Source: Actinocorallia populi (GTDB taxonomy: Bacteria > Actinomycetota > Actinomycetes > Streptosporangiales > Streptosporangiaceae). Taken from it: 64,000 nt of DNA. The translations under genes were made by a program, and so were the position numbers. The DNA lies in assembly GCF_002995495.1 (NCBI RefSeq), contig NZ_PVZV01000004.1:310001-374000 (forward strand). Direction: 5' to 3'. The notes below the pieces were generated by a model, which saw only the letters and a list, made by a program, of their open reading frames with translations, made no database searches and had not been told where the DNA came from. This document shows, piece after piece, positions 35,697 through 43,956 of the stretch (position 1 is its first letter; each line of letters starts with the position of its first letter).

Positions 35697-36353
35697 ATGA
35701 ACGAGAAGCCGCACGCGAGCCTGCCCGCACTCAAGGCCAAGCTGGAGCTGGCACTGCGGACGGAGGCGGAGCACGGTTTCGGGATCATCTTCGAGCAGCC
35801 CCGACAGCTGGAGGACATCCCAGACCTCCCTCACGGGGTGATCGAGGTGTTCCGCCTGTTCTACCGCCTGGGCGGTGACTACTTCTGCTTCAAGCAGCCC
35901 GACGCGCTCCAGAGCCGCCGAGTTTGGGCGGCCAGGGACCCCGACCCGCACTGCCCGCTCGGCTCCCCGCTCGAGATCGGCTACGAGCGCTATGGGATAC
36001 CGGCGGACGTCCTGGAGAGCATCGAAGGTGGCGCCCCCATCCGCCTGGACGTCCATGACGGCAGTGTTTATTACGTCGACCCCGACGACTACATCTTCAT
36101 GTACAAGAACGTCGAGGTCGAACAGATCGACAGCGAGGACTTCGCGGACGACATCATCACGTTCTTCGACCACCACGTCCTCGGCGAGGGCTACCCCCGC
36201 TTCGTCGAGGCCGTCCTGGGCCCCCGCGCCGCCACCGCACGCGACCGCCGAGGACGGCACAAGGACAGCTGGACGCGCCTCCTGGAAGCAAGCGGCCTCC
36301 TCACCCCTTCGTCATCGGAGAAAGGAGGAGCAACGTGCGGGCTCCACCCCTGA
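35697..36353 (+). CDS. Hypothetical protein, possibly SMI1/KNR4 (SUKH)-like
   Basis: A 218-residue acidic protein I cannot assign firmly. It contains GVIEVFRLFYRLGGDYFCF near residue 50, then YERYGIPADVL, YYVDPDDYIFMYKN and DDIITFFDHHVLGEGYPRFV. The mix of a glycine-centred surface loop and a predicted alpha/beta layout recalls SMI1/KNR4-type immunity proteins, but the match is by impression only. ATG at 35697 was chosen because GGGGAACCGG precedes it. The location after the DUF1963 and LRR genes fits a cassette of binding or immunity proteins. Confidence 0.6.
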   Translation: MNEKPHASLPALKAKLELALRTEAEHGFGIIFEQPRQLEDIPDLPHGVIEVFRLFYRLGGDYFCFKQPDALQSRRVWAARDPDPHCPLGSPLEIGYERYGIPADVLESIEGGAPIRLDVHDGSVYYVDPDDYIFMYKNVEVEQIDSEDFADDIITFFDHHVLGEGYPRFVEAVLGPRAATARDRRGRHKDSWTRLLEASGLLTPSSSEKGGATCGLHP

Positions 36354-36384
36354 ACGGCCCACACCAGATCTGTCCGCACCCCGT

Positions 36385-37497
36385 TCACAGGTGATCACGG
36401 AGCCGATAAGGGCGTTCGGGACCCTGGAGTTCTTGGAGGGCTACGGAAGAGGCAGCGGACCCCAGCTTTTGGAGGACTTCCACCGGCCCGATATAGATCT
36501 CGCCGGGAGAAGGGCGCAGTCCCGCGATGAGGCACTCACGGTTGCCCCGGAAGACGGCGAAGGCGCCGCCCGCCAAAGGCTCCAGTTCTCGTCCACTGAA
36601 GACATCCCATTGTCGGGCGTCACCCGATCTCGGCGAGGCGACCAACCGGGGCCTGCCCTCCGCCATCACCAGTTCGATGTTGCTGATCCATTGTTGCGGG
36701 GGACCCGTCGTCACAGGTCGGCTTACAAGGTTGCCGGTGGCGGCATCCCGGCAGTAGATGGGATCTCCGCCGTAACACTCGGCCACGAGCAACCGACCGT
36801 CCGGCAAGAGCAGTGACGCGAACTTGGCCGCATCCGTACCCGCCGCAATGGTCTGACCGACCTGTCTTCCGGAAGCGGCGTCCCATCGGACGATGGTTTC
36901 GTCTTCGGCACCCGAAACAATGATCGTGGTGTTGTTCGGGAGCTCGACGACCTCGACCGAGGAGACCGAGTACTTATGGCCGTGCAAGGGCCGGCCGACC
37001 GGCTCACCGGTCGCGGCGTCCCACCGCAGCACATCGCAGCAGTAGCCCGCACCGGCAAAGAAGCTCCGCCCGTCGGGGAGACGGCCCACCCCGAGAGATT
37101 GGACTTTCACATCCCAGCGAGAGCCACTGATCTCACCGGATAGCGGAGCGCATCGGAGCCGTCCGGTCGCGGCATCCCAGATTCCGATGCCGCGCCGTGT
37201 CGCCGCGGCCAGAACTGCGGACCCTTCCCCTGTATCGGCGAATACCAGGTCGAAGCAGCCGACGTCGCCCAGCTCGGCCTGCCAGAGAACCTGACCGGTC
37301 GACGCGTCCCAGCAGCCGATCCTTCCGGGCCTGGCGCCCGCCAGCAGAGGCCGACCGCCACCGGACGGCACGAAGTACTGCACGGCCATCAATCCCTTGC
37401 CTGGAAGCATGACCCGCACCGGTGCGTCCACGCGTCCTCCTCGGCAAGGGACCGGCCGCCAGCATCTCACCCCGGCCGGTGAGATTCCGAAGGGCAT
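36385..37497 (-). CDS. WD40-like beta-propeller protein
   Basis: A 370-residue repeat protein. At least six blades end in a WDxxTGxxx motif: WDASTGQVLW, WDAATGRLRC, WDAATGEPVG, WDAASGRQVG, RDAATGNLVS and WDVFSGRELE, spaced 40-55 residues. It therefore forms a beta-propeller of six or seven blades, with no signal peptide or kinase domain. Such stand-alone propellers usually serve as binding platforms. The first 25 residues (Arg/Cys-rich) look doubtful, and a GTG near 37431 (VDAPVRVMLPG) may be the true start. Base composition is slightly lower in GC than its neighbours. Confidence 0.75.
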   Translation of the reverse strand: MPFGISPAGVRCWRPVPCRGGRVDAPVRVMLPGKGLMAVQYFVPSGGGRPLLAGARPGRIGCWDASTGQVLWQAELGDVGCFDLVFADTGEGSAVLAAATRRGIGIWDAATGRLRCAPLSGEISGSRWDVKVQSLGVGRLPDGRSFFAGAGYCCDVLRWDAATGEPVGRPLHGHKYSVSSVEVVELPNNTTIIVSGAEDETIVRWDAASGRQVGQTIAAGTDAAKFASLLLPDGRLLVAECYGGDPIYCRDAATGNLVSRPVTTGPPQQWISNIELVMAEGRPRLVASPRSGDARQWDVFSGRELEPLAGGAFAVFRGNRECLIAGLRPSPGEIYIGPVEVLQKLGSAASSVALQELQGPERPYRLRDHL

Positions 37498-37595
37498 GAT
37501 GTCCGAACACTCGGCTTTGCGGGCAGCCGGTCACCGTCACTGCTCCACGCCGTCTCTGATCTTGGTCGGGGACGGCCTCGGAGAGCTCCGCCGCG

Positions 37596-38003
37596 TCAGG
37601 TTCTGAGTCGTGCCCAGACGACCTTCCCGCCCGAGGCCAGTGGGGTGACACCGCAGGCGGCGGACAGTGCGGTGACGATGGTCAGCCCCCAGCCGCCGTT
37701 GTCGTCGAAGTTCTCCTCGCTGAGGTCCAGGTCGTCGGGGCCCGGTTCGACGAGAGGTCCCGGCGCGCGGGGAAGGCCGGGGCAGGGGTCGGCGACCCCG
37801 ATCGTCACGCCGTCTCCGCCGCGGCGGCAGTGGACGGTGATGCGTCGTCCGGCGGGCGTGACCGCGACGGCGTTGGCGACCAGCTCCGCCAGGACCAGGT
37901 GGGCGTCGTACCGGGCGTCGCCGTCCAGCCGCCACGTGATCAGCCGCTGCTCGACCAGACTCCAGGCCAGCCCCACACAGGCCGGGGAAGCCACCATGGG
38001 CAT
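37596..38003 (-). CDS. Anti-sigma-factor-type ATP-binding protein (HATPase_c_2)
   Basis: A 135-residue serine-kinase-type ATPase fold of the RsbW/SpoIIAB family. The N-box is LVLAELVANAVAVTP, the D-box VADPCPG, and the G-box DDNGGWGLTIVTAL. Many actinomycetes have dozens of these single-domain regulators that bind sigma factors or anti-anti-sigma proteins. The start was set at ATG 38003 (RMPMVASPACVGLAW), giving a normal family length. A frame continues to ATG 38144, but that part is low-complexity and non-family-like. No partner sigma factor is adjacent. Confidence 0.8.
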   Translation of the reverse strand: MPMVASPACVGLAWSLVEQRLITWRLDGDARYDAHLVLAELVANAVAVTPAGRRITVHCRRGGDGVTIGVADPCPGLPRAPGPLVEPGPDDLDLSEENFDDNGGWGLTIVTALSAACGVTPLASGGKVVWARLRT

Positions 38004-38477
38004 CCGCAGCTCGTCTCCGACTGCCGGAGGACTACTTGAGGGCCCGATGGCATCGGCTCCGTGAACAGGGCTGCCGCCCGTACTCGCAGGCCCGGGGGTT
38101 CGATCCCCGCCCGGGTGAGCGCGCCTCGGCAAGTGCTGGTTCATGAGGACACCATCCGACGCTCGGTCGCTCGTCGTACCGGGCTCGTTCGCCTTGCCGC
38201 GACGGCGGAAACCGGCAGGGGCGTTCGCAGTATCGTCGTCATACCTCTCCTGTGAGGGGTGGAGCCGCGCGGCCGGACCAGGCTGGGAATCCGAACTCCG
38301 GTCGCGCGGCGGCCTCCGTTCGAGCGGTGCCACGCTTTTCGGCCGGGACCCGAGGGCGGGTGCGGCGGTTCGGGAAGCACCGCTCAAGCTGCTTTTGCTT
38401 AAGCAAAAGACATGTTGCCTGTGGCTGCGAGTCGGGTCAATATGCTTGAGCAAAACGAAACCTTGCGGAGGACTGCT
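38004..38477. other. 474-bp gap with operator sites and a tRNA-like T-arm
   Basis: No gene is supported if the ATPase starts at 38003. The gap holds a perfect TpsiC-arm-like hairpin (38093-38109) and two related palindromes (38392-38409 and 38443-38452) in front of the GntR gene. Long frames here are Arg/Pro-rich and not credible. Confidence 0.5.
38392..38452 (+). promoter_or_regulatory. Paired operators of the GntR regulator
   Basis: CTTTTGCTTAAGCAAAAG at 38392-38409 is a perfect 18-bp palindrome. Its core TGCTTAAGCA recurs with one change as TGCTTGAGCA at 38443-38452. The two are centred 47 bp apart and end 25 bp before the GntR start. This is the arrangement expected for autoregulation by a dimeric GntR protein. 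Confidence 0.7.
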
Positions 38478-39287
38478 GTGGCACTGCGTTCTGAGGAGAT
38501 CGCCGAGGATCTTCGGCGGCGGATCCGGGAGGGCGAGTGGCGGCCGGGGGACGTTCTCCCGCCCATGGCCGCCCTCGCGGTGCACTACGGAGCGGCGCGC
38601 AACACCGTTGCGGCGGCCGTCGAGATGCTCGAAGACGAGAGGCTTCTCTGGGCGGCCCGCAAGCGCGGCACCGTCGTGCTGCGCCCCGGTGAGCGGCGGA
38701 CGATCCAGCGCGGCAACCTGGTCAGGCGCAACACCCGGCACGCCGCGTCCGACGGAACCCGGACGAGCGGGGGGTACAACTTCCCCGCCGCGTTGAGCGG
38801 CGACGAGGTGTGGGTGCACCACATCCCTCCCACTGCCGAACAGGTCCCGATCCCGGAGCGTCCGGCCGGCAAGCTCAAGGTCCTGCCCGGTACCCCGGTC
38901 CTGCGCCGTCGACGCTGCACCGGCACGGAAGGGGAAGCCCCGTTCCAGCTCAGCGACACCTGGATCCACCCCGATGCCTACGCGGAGGTCCCGGCCGTGG
39001 CGGAGCCGGGCCCGGGGCCCGGCGCGTGGATCGACCGCCTCGAAGAAGCAGGCCACGGGCCGCTGCAGTGGATCGAGGTCCAGCGCGTCCGCATGCCCCT
39101 CAAGGAGGAGGCCGACCTCCTCCAGATCCCCACCCGCATCCCGATCCTGGAGATCCTCCGCATCGGCTACTCGGCCCGCACCGAACGCCCGATCGAGGTC
39201 ACCGTCGTCCGCATCCCCGGCGACCGTGTCGAGATCATCAGCAGGCTGGAACGCGACGCCTCCGCGGCCTGGCCCGACGGCACCTGA
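38478..39287 (+). CDS. GntR-family transcriptional regulator (HutC-like, UTRA-type)
   Basis: A 269-residue regulator. The winged HTH is ALRSEEIAEDLRRRIREGEW then LPPMAALAVHYGAARNTVAAAVEMLED. The C-terminal half (about 110-265) is a UTRA-type ligand domain with the strand pattern GTPVLRRRRCTG, SDTWIHPDAY and PIEVTVVRIPGDR. GTG at 38478 has GGAGG with a 6-base spacer, better than the upstream ATG at 38412. It likely represses itself through the paired palindromes upstream. No effector or target gene is adjacent in the same direction. Confidence 0.87.
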   Translation: MALRSEEIAEDLRRRIREGEWRPGDVLPPMAALAVHYGAARNTVAAAVEMLEDERLLWAARKRGTVVLRPGERRTIQRGNLVRRNTRHAASDGTRTSGGYNFPAALSGDEVWVHHIPPTAEQVPIPERPAGKLKVLPGTPVLRRRRCTGTEGEAPFQLSDTWIHPDAYAEVPAVAEPGPGPGAWIDRLEEAGHGPLQWIEVQRVRMPLKEEADLLQIPTRIPILEILRIGYSARTERPIEVTVVRIPGDRVEIISRLERDASAAWPDGT

Positions 39288-39367
39288 CCGGACGGGACCT
39301 TCCGAACGGATCCCGACATCACCGCGATCCCGGCCGATCTCCTGTTTCTGCCGAGGTGGGCGTTGTG

Positions 39368-40072
39368 TCAGATCGCGATGGGGACTTCCTCGATCCAGCA
39401 GGCTGCTGTGCGCGGCTGCAGGCGGGCGTGGAGGTCTTCGGCGTCGGTCCGGGTGAGGAAGGCACCGGCCGCGTAGGTCTCGATCAGCGGTTCTCCTAGC
39501 TTGGTGTCGCGTTCCATCCGTGCCATGACGACGTAGACGTCGCGGTAGCGCTCTGTGCGGGCCGGAGTGCCGGTCGCGGTGAGCGCGTTGATGAGTTCTT
39601 CCGCAGAGGCCAGGGCGAGGCCGGCTTCGTAGCCGGGGCCGAGTGCGTGCCGGGCCCATGCGGGTCGTTCTGGGTCGATGGCGGCGAAGAAGCTCATTCG
39701 CGTGGACCCGAGGACGCCTTCCTGCCAGCCGACGGCATTGGCCAGGACATAGTCGGTTTCGCCCTGGCTCTCCAGCAGGAAGAGCCTGCGGCCACGAAGC
39801 TCGATGCCGGGTGTCGCGTCCTTGAAGCGGGCGATGTCCTCAGGCCCGGGGGATCTGATCGCCAGGCCGTTGTAGGCGGCTCGGGTTTTGACCGCCTCCA
39901 TCCCCGTGAACAGCATGTCGATGGTGCTGCCGTGCTCCTCGAGGGTATTGCTGCGCAGCAGCAGTCGGCTGTGGCTGACGGAGTAAGCCCAGAGCCGGAA
40001 GCAGCGATCGCTTCGGTAGAGCTCGGTCTCGGGGGGCAGCTGCTGATCGGTATGGAGCCACGCCTTCGTCAT
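39368..40072 (-). CDS. Hypothetical protein
   Basis: A 234-residue soluble protein I do not recognise. It starts TKAWLHTDQQLPPETELYRS, has a strand-rich centre (LLLRSNTLEEHGSTIDMLFTG) and a mixed C-terminal half (ARHALGPGYEAGLALASAEELINALT). There is no signal peptide, membrane helix or obvious catalytic motif. It lies downstream of the AraC-type gene and is separated from it by only 5 bp, so the two are probably co-transcribed. The coding character (codon third positions, length) is good. Confidence 0.65.
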   Translation of the reverse strand: MTKAWLHTDQQLPPETELYRSDRCFRLWAYSVSHSRLLLRSNTLEEHGSTIDMLFTGMEAVKTRAAYNGLAIRSPGPEDIARFKDATPGIELRGRRLFLLESQGETDYVLANAVGWQEGVLGSTRMSFFAAIDPERPAWARHALGPGYEAGLALASAEELINALTATGTPARTERYRDVYVVMARMERDTKLGEPLIETYAAGAFLTRTDAEDLHARLQPRTAACWIEEVPIAI

Positions 40073-40077
40073 GGCGG

Positions 40078-41040
40078 TCAGGTTCCTTGTGAGGTTGTGT
40101 GACCGTCAATCCCGGCACCGGACTGGCGGCGGTATTTGCCGGGGGCGATGCCGTGGTGGCGTTTGAAGGCGTTGGCGAAGGCGAATTCGGAGGTGTAGCC
40201 GATGCGGGCGGCCACTTCGCTGAGGGGGGCGTCGGTGGTGTGGAGGAGGTCGGCGGCGAGGGTCAGGCGCCACCACGTGAGGTAGGTCAGGGGCGGGCGG
40301 CCGGTCAGGGTGGTGAAGCGGCGGGAGAAGGCGGCTCGGGACAGGCCCGCTTCGGCGGCGAGGGACCGGACGGTCCAGGGGTCGGCGGGGGCGCGGTGCA
40401 TGGCGTGCAGTGCGGCGCTGACGGCGGGGTCGGTCAGCGCCCTGGCCCAGCCGGTGGACCTCACCGGTGCGGGGAGTTCCTCGAACCAGGCGCGCAGGAT
40501 GTACAGCAGCAGCATGTCGAGCAGCGCGAGAACGACGGTGTCCGCGCCGGGGCGGGGGGCGCCGATCTCGCTGCCCAGCAGCTCGACGGCCGTGCGCAGT
40601 TCGGGGTGGTGGCCGGGGCGGGCGGGCAGGTGGACGAACTCGGGCAGGTCGGCCAGGAGCGGGTGGGAGTGGCGGGGGTCGAGCCGGTAGCCGCCGCACA
40701 GGGTCACGGTGAGCGGGCCGTGGTTTCCCACGGAGTCGGAGACGAAGAGCTCGGCGTCCTCCAGCGGGTCGCAGGGCGGCTCGGCCGGCGGTGTCGACGG
40801 GCTGTCGGCGAGGGCGCATCCGTGACCGTGGGGGAAGAACACCACGTCGCCGGTACCGAGCGCGACGGGCTCGCCTCCGGAGGGCGGGATGAGCCAGCAC
40901 GAACCTTGCAAGATCACCTGGAAGCCTGCGGAGCCGGGCACCGAGGGAAAGCGCTGCCCCCACGGGGACCGCCAGGCGATGCGCGCCGAACGGGGCCGCC
41001 CGGTACGCAGGAGCGCGACCACGTCGCTGAGCACATCCAT
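40078..41040 (-). CDS. AraC-family transcriptional regulator with cupin domain
   Basis: A 320-residue regulator. The N-terminal cupin_6-type domain (about 1-180) has LIPPSGGEPVALGTGDVVFFP. The C-terminal double HTH includes LAAEAGLSRAAFSRRFTTLT and the signature EVAARIGYTSEFAFANAFKRHHG. ATG at 41040 gives DVLSDVVALLRTGRPR, the usual family opening. It is divergent from the SDR-MDR fusion gene, a common arrangement in which AraC proteins of this group control a neighbouring NAD(P)H-binding oxidoreductase. The effector is unknown. Confidence 0.9.
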   Translation of the reverse strand: MDVLSDVVALLRTGRPRSARIAWRSPWGQRFPSVPGSAGFQVILQGSCWLIPPSGGEPVALGTGDVVFFPHGHGCALADSPSTPPAEPPCDPLEDAELFVSDSVGNHGPLTVTLCGGYRLDPRHSHPLLADLPEFVHLPARPGHHPELRTAVELLGSEIGAPRPGADTVVLALLDMLLLYILRAWFEELPAPVRSTGWARALTDPAVSAALHAMHRAPADPWTVRSLAAEAGLSRAAFSRRFTTLTGRPPLTYLTWWRLTLAADLLHTTDAPLSEVAARIGYTSEFAFANAFKRHHGIAPGKYRRQSGAGIDGHTTSQGT

Positions 41041-41154
41041 GCGAAAAGATCTTATGCGAGACGAACGCGTATAAAACACAGCTTTTTGAGCATGGTTCAT
41101 CCCCTGCCCCCTCCCTACGGTTGACGATCAGTGAAACCTTCGGAGGAGAGACAC

Positions 41155-42864
41155 TTGCCACGCATTCTCGTCACCGGGGCGACCGGCAAAGTCGGCCGTC
41201 ATGTGACATCGCAGCTGCTGGAAGCCGGAGCCGAGGTCCGCGCGTTGTCCCGGCGACCGGCCGCCCTGCCGCCCACCGTCGAGCGCATACGCGGCGACCT
41301 TTCAGATCCCGGCTCCCTTGACCCTGCCGTCGAGGACGTCGAAGCGGTGTTCCTGGTCTGGCCGTTCGCCTCGGCGGAGGGCCTGGAACCCCTGCTGAAG
41401 GCGGCCGCTCGGCACGCCCGCCGGGTGGTCTACCTGTCGTCGGCGGCCGTGCGCGACCACGAGCGGGAGGCCGAGCGGCTGATCGCCCGGTCCGGCCTGG
41501 AAGGGACGGTCCTGCGCCCGCACGCCTTCGCGGCCAACGCCCTGCGCTGGGCGGAGCAGATCCGCGCCGGACACGTGGTGCGCGAACCGTTCGGCCAGGC
41601 CGCCATGGCCCCGGTGCACGAACGGGACATCGCGGCGGTCGCCGTGCGGGCGCTGACCGAGGACGGGCACGCGGGCGCCGTCTACGAGCTGACCGGACCG
41701 CACTGGTTGACCCAGGCCGGGCAGGCGCGCATCATCGGCGAGGCGATCGGCCGGCCGGTGCGCTGGGAGGAGGCATCCCCGCAGGACGCCCGGCGGCGGA
41801 TGCTCGACCGCGGCTGGCCGTCCGAGGCCGTGGACGACGTCCTGCGCGCACAAGCCGAGCTGACCGGCGCCCCCGAACGGGTCACCACCACCGTCGAGCA
41901 GGTCACCGGGAGCGCCGCGCGCACGTTCCTCTCCTGGGCCGCCGAGCACGCGCACGCCTTCCGCACCACCATGCGGGCCGCGCGCATCCACTCCTACGGA
42001 GGTCCTGAGGTCATCCGCCACGAGGAGGTGCCGCTGCCGTCGCCCGGCCCCGGCGAGGTGCTCATCCGCGTCGCCGCGACCTCGTTCAACCCGTCGGAGG
42101 TGGGGCTGCGCCTGGGGCTGCTGCAGGATGTGCTGCCGGTGACGTTGCCGTGCACCCTGGGTGTGGACGTTTCCGGCACGATCGTGTCCCTGGGCCCCGG
42201 TGCGACCGGGTGGACCGTGGGCGACGCGGTGGTCGGCCGGCTGGACGGCGGCAGCGGGGCCGCCGCCGAGTACGCGACGGTCCCGGCGGACGTCCTGGTC
42301 AGGGCTCCGCGCACCATCCCTCTCGCCGACGCCGCGGCGCTCCCCGTCGCCGGGCTGACCGCCTGGCAGGCGGTGTTCGAGCACGCCGAGGTGAGTGAAG
42401 GCCGACGCGTGCTGGTCAACGGAGCCGGGGGAGGGGTCGGCGGATTCGCCGTCCAGCTGGCCAAGCGCGCGGGAGCCACCGTGATCGCCACGGCAGGCCC
42501 CCGCAGCGCCGCCGCGGTCCGCGCCCGCGGCGCCGACCGGATCGTCGACTACACCGCCGAGCCCCTGCCGGGAGGCGTGGACGTCGTGCTCAACCTCGTC
42601 CCGCTCGCCCCGGACGCCGCCGCCGGACTGGTGTCACTCCTGCGGCCGGGCGGTACGGCGGTGTCCGTCACCACACCGCTGCCCGGCGGCGTGCATTTCG
42701 TGGCCCGCAACGACCCCTCCCAGCTCGCGCGGCTCGTCGCCTTGGTCGACGACGGCGACCTGACCGTCGACGTCGCCGAATCCCACCCGCTGACGGAACT
42801 GGCCTCGATCCACCGCAGAAGCGAGAACGGCCGGATCCGAGGAAAGATCACCCTCATTCCCTGA
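41155..42864 (+). CDS. Fused NmrA-type SDR and zinc-free quinone oxidoreductase (MDR)
   Basis: A 569-residue two-domain oxidoreductase. Residues 1-270 are an atypical SDR/NmrA domain (ILVTGATGKVGRHVTSQLLE, then LSSAAVRDHEREAERL). From about 273, an in-frame ATG (41971) opens a full quinone oxidoreductase: RAARIHSYGGPEVIRHEEV, GVDVSGTIVSLGPG and the nucleotide motif NGAGGGVGGFAVQLAK. Both families usually occur as separate proteins. The TTG at 41155 has GGAGGAG with a 6-base spacer; GTG at 41131 has none. It is divergent from the AraC gene, its probable regulator. Substrates are unknown. Confidence 0.83.
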   Translation: MPRILVTGATGKVGRHVTSQLLEAGAEVRALSRRPAALPPTVERIRGDLSDPGSLDPAVEDVEAVFLVWPFASAEGLEPLLKAAARHARRVVYLSSAAVRDHEREAERLIARSGLEGTVLRPHAFAANALRWAEQIRAGHVVREPFGQAAMAPVHERDIAAVAVRALTEDGHAGAVYELTGPHWLTQAGQARIIGEAIGRPVRWEEASPQDARRRMLDRGWPSEAVDDVLRAQAELTGAPERVTTTVEQVTGSAARTFLSWAAEHAHAFRTTMRAARIHSYGGPEVIRHEEVPLPSPGPGEVLIRVAATSFNPSEVGLRLGLLQDVLPVTLPCTLGVDVSGTIVSLGPGATGWTVGDAVVGRLDGGSGAAAEYATVPADVLVRAPRTIPLADAAALPVAGLTAWQAVFEHAEVSEGRRVLVNGAGGGVGGFAVQLAKRAGATVIATAGPRSAAAVRARGADRIVDYTAEPLPGGVDVVLNLVPLAPDAAAGLVSLLRPGGTAVSVTTPLPGGVHFVARNDPSQLARLVALVDDGDLTVDVAESHPLTELASIHRRSENGRIRGKITLIP

Positions 42865-42914
42865 AGACCGCCGGTTGCGGAGAACGGCGACCGCGTCGGG
42901 GGCGCGGGACGCGT

Positions 42915-43610
42915 CTATTCGCAGACGACCCCGTCTTTGTCACGGTCGGTGTACCAGTTGTACTCGGGGTCCCGGCCCTCGTAGTAGGGGCCGTAGCCGT
43001 TCGCCTTGGCGTCGGCGCAGGTGCCGTAACGCGGGTCGGTCGTGGGGGCGGGTGGCGCCGGAGGAGCGGGCGGCTGCGGCGCAGGCGGCTGGGGGGCGGG
43101 GGGCTGCGGCGCGGGCGGCTGCGGCGCGGGCGGCTGAGGTGCGGGAGGTGCGGGGGGAGCCGGGGGCGCGGGAGGAGCAGGCGGGGCGGACTTCCTCCAG
43201 GACCGGACGAGGACCTTGGTGCCCCGGGCGTCGCGGAGGGTCGCGGTGTCCCGGTCGTTGTTCCAGATGTACCAGCCGCGGTTCATGTACAGGTGCTTCG
43301 CGCTGTCGCGGCCCTTGCCGGTGTGGACGGTGACGCTCTTGCCGGGCTTGAGGGCGAAGGCCGGGAACCGGTAGTTGTGGTTCTGGGCGTCGCGCAGGGT
43401 CCAGTTCTTCAGCCGTACCGTTTTGCGGCCGGTGTTCTTGAGCACGACGTACTCCTGGTTGAGCCGGGAGTTGGCCCGGGTGTCGGCCCCGGGGGCGTCG
43501 TACTGGATCTTCGTGAACCGCAGTGCGGGCTTGGCCGCCGCAAGGGCGGTGGTCCCGGTGCCGCCGAGGACCGCCACGATAGTGACGACAGAGATCACAC
43601 TAGACCGCAT
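42915..43610 (-). CDS. Secreted LTD (lamin-tail) and excalibur-domain protein
   Basis: A 231-residue secreted protein. The signal peptide is RSSVISVVTIVAVLGG to about residue 27. Residues 30-135 form a lamin-tail-like domain (FTKIQYDAPGADTR, YVVLKNTGRKTVRLKNW). Residues 137-184 are a Pro-rich linker built from repeated PPAPQ/PPAP units. Residues 188-231 are an excalibur calcium-binding domain (YGTCADAKANG, WYTDRDKDGVVCE) with DxDxDG. It probably acts at the cell surface or in nucleic-acid or wall binding. ATG at 43610 follows GGAG; GTG at 43625 is an alternative. Confidence 0.85.
   Translation of the reverse strand: MRSSVISVVTIVAVLGGTGTTALAAAKPALRFTKIQYDAPGADTRANSRLNQEYVVLKNTGRKTVRLKNWTLRDAQNHNYRFPAFALKPGKSVTVHTGKGRDSAKHLYMNRGWYIWNNDRDTATLRDARGTKVLVRSWRKSAPPAPPAPPAPPAPPAPQPPAPQPPAPQPPAPQPPAPQPPAPPAPPAPTTDPRYGTCADAKANGYGPYYEGRDPEYNWYTDRDKDGVVCE
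43063..43200 (-). repeat. Proline-rich coding repeat
   Basis: A run of 15-base units coding PPAPQ and then PPAP lies inside the LTD-excalibur gene. The units are nearly identical (GGCGGCTGCGGCGCG on the plus strand), so the length may vary by slippage. Confidence 0.75.
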
Positions 43611-43646
43611 GTTACTCCAATTCACACGATTGGTGAGCTCGCCAAT

Positions 43647-43952
43647 CTAGGGCAGACGGCACGCGGCCGGGGGAAATTTCGCAAAATTAGGCATCAAGCG
43701 CCCCACGCGTTTCTGCGCGGGACCGGACATGCCGACAGCCCGGAACCGAGAGGGCTCTGGGCCACTGGTGCCGAGTTCGGGTAGGGCGCCGGCGACGATG
43801 AGGCCGACGCTCTTCTTCTTGGAGACGAAGCCGACGTAGGCCCCGGCCCACTTGCGATCCCGGTCCGCCTGCCATGCCAGGTCGTGTGAATCCTTGACGT
43901 CCATGAGTCGCTGTTCGTCGAGGCCGGCGAAGAACGGCCCGCCGGACGGCAC
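43647..43952 (-). CDS. Doubtful short ORF, possible remnant
   Basis: A 101-residue frame opening with GTG 4 bp after the kinase stop. The first 75 codons look coding (LAWQADRDRKWAGAYVGFVS, then KKSVGLIVAGALPELG) with high third-position GC. The last 25 codons (KRVGRLMPNFAKF) lose that bias. It may be a truncated gene or a coincidental frame. No family is recognised. Confidence 0.35.
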   Translation of the reverse strand: MPSGGPFFAGLDEQRLMDVKDSHDLAWQADRDRKWAGAYVGFVSKKKSVGLIVAGALPELGTSGPEPSRFRAVGMSGPAQKRVGRLMPNFAKFPPAACRLP

Positions 43953-43956
43953 TCGC

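Noticed and set aside
38041-38115. A complete tRNA gene
   Set aside because: Only the T-arm and a possible acceptor strand are present. No D-arm, anticodon arm or matching 5' acceptor strand could be built within 75-90 bases.
43063-43200. CRISPR-like short repeats
   Set aside because: The 15-base units are in frame, have no spacers and encode a Pro-rich linker. No other CRISPR-like array or cas gene was seen in the window.
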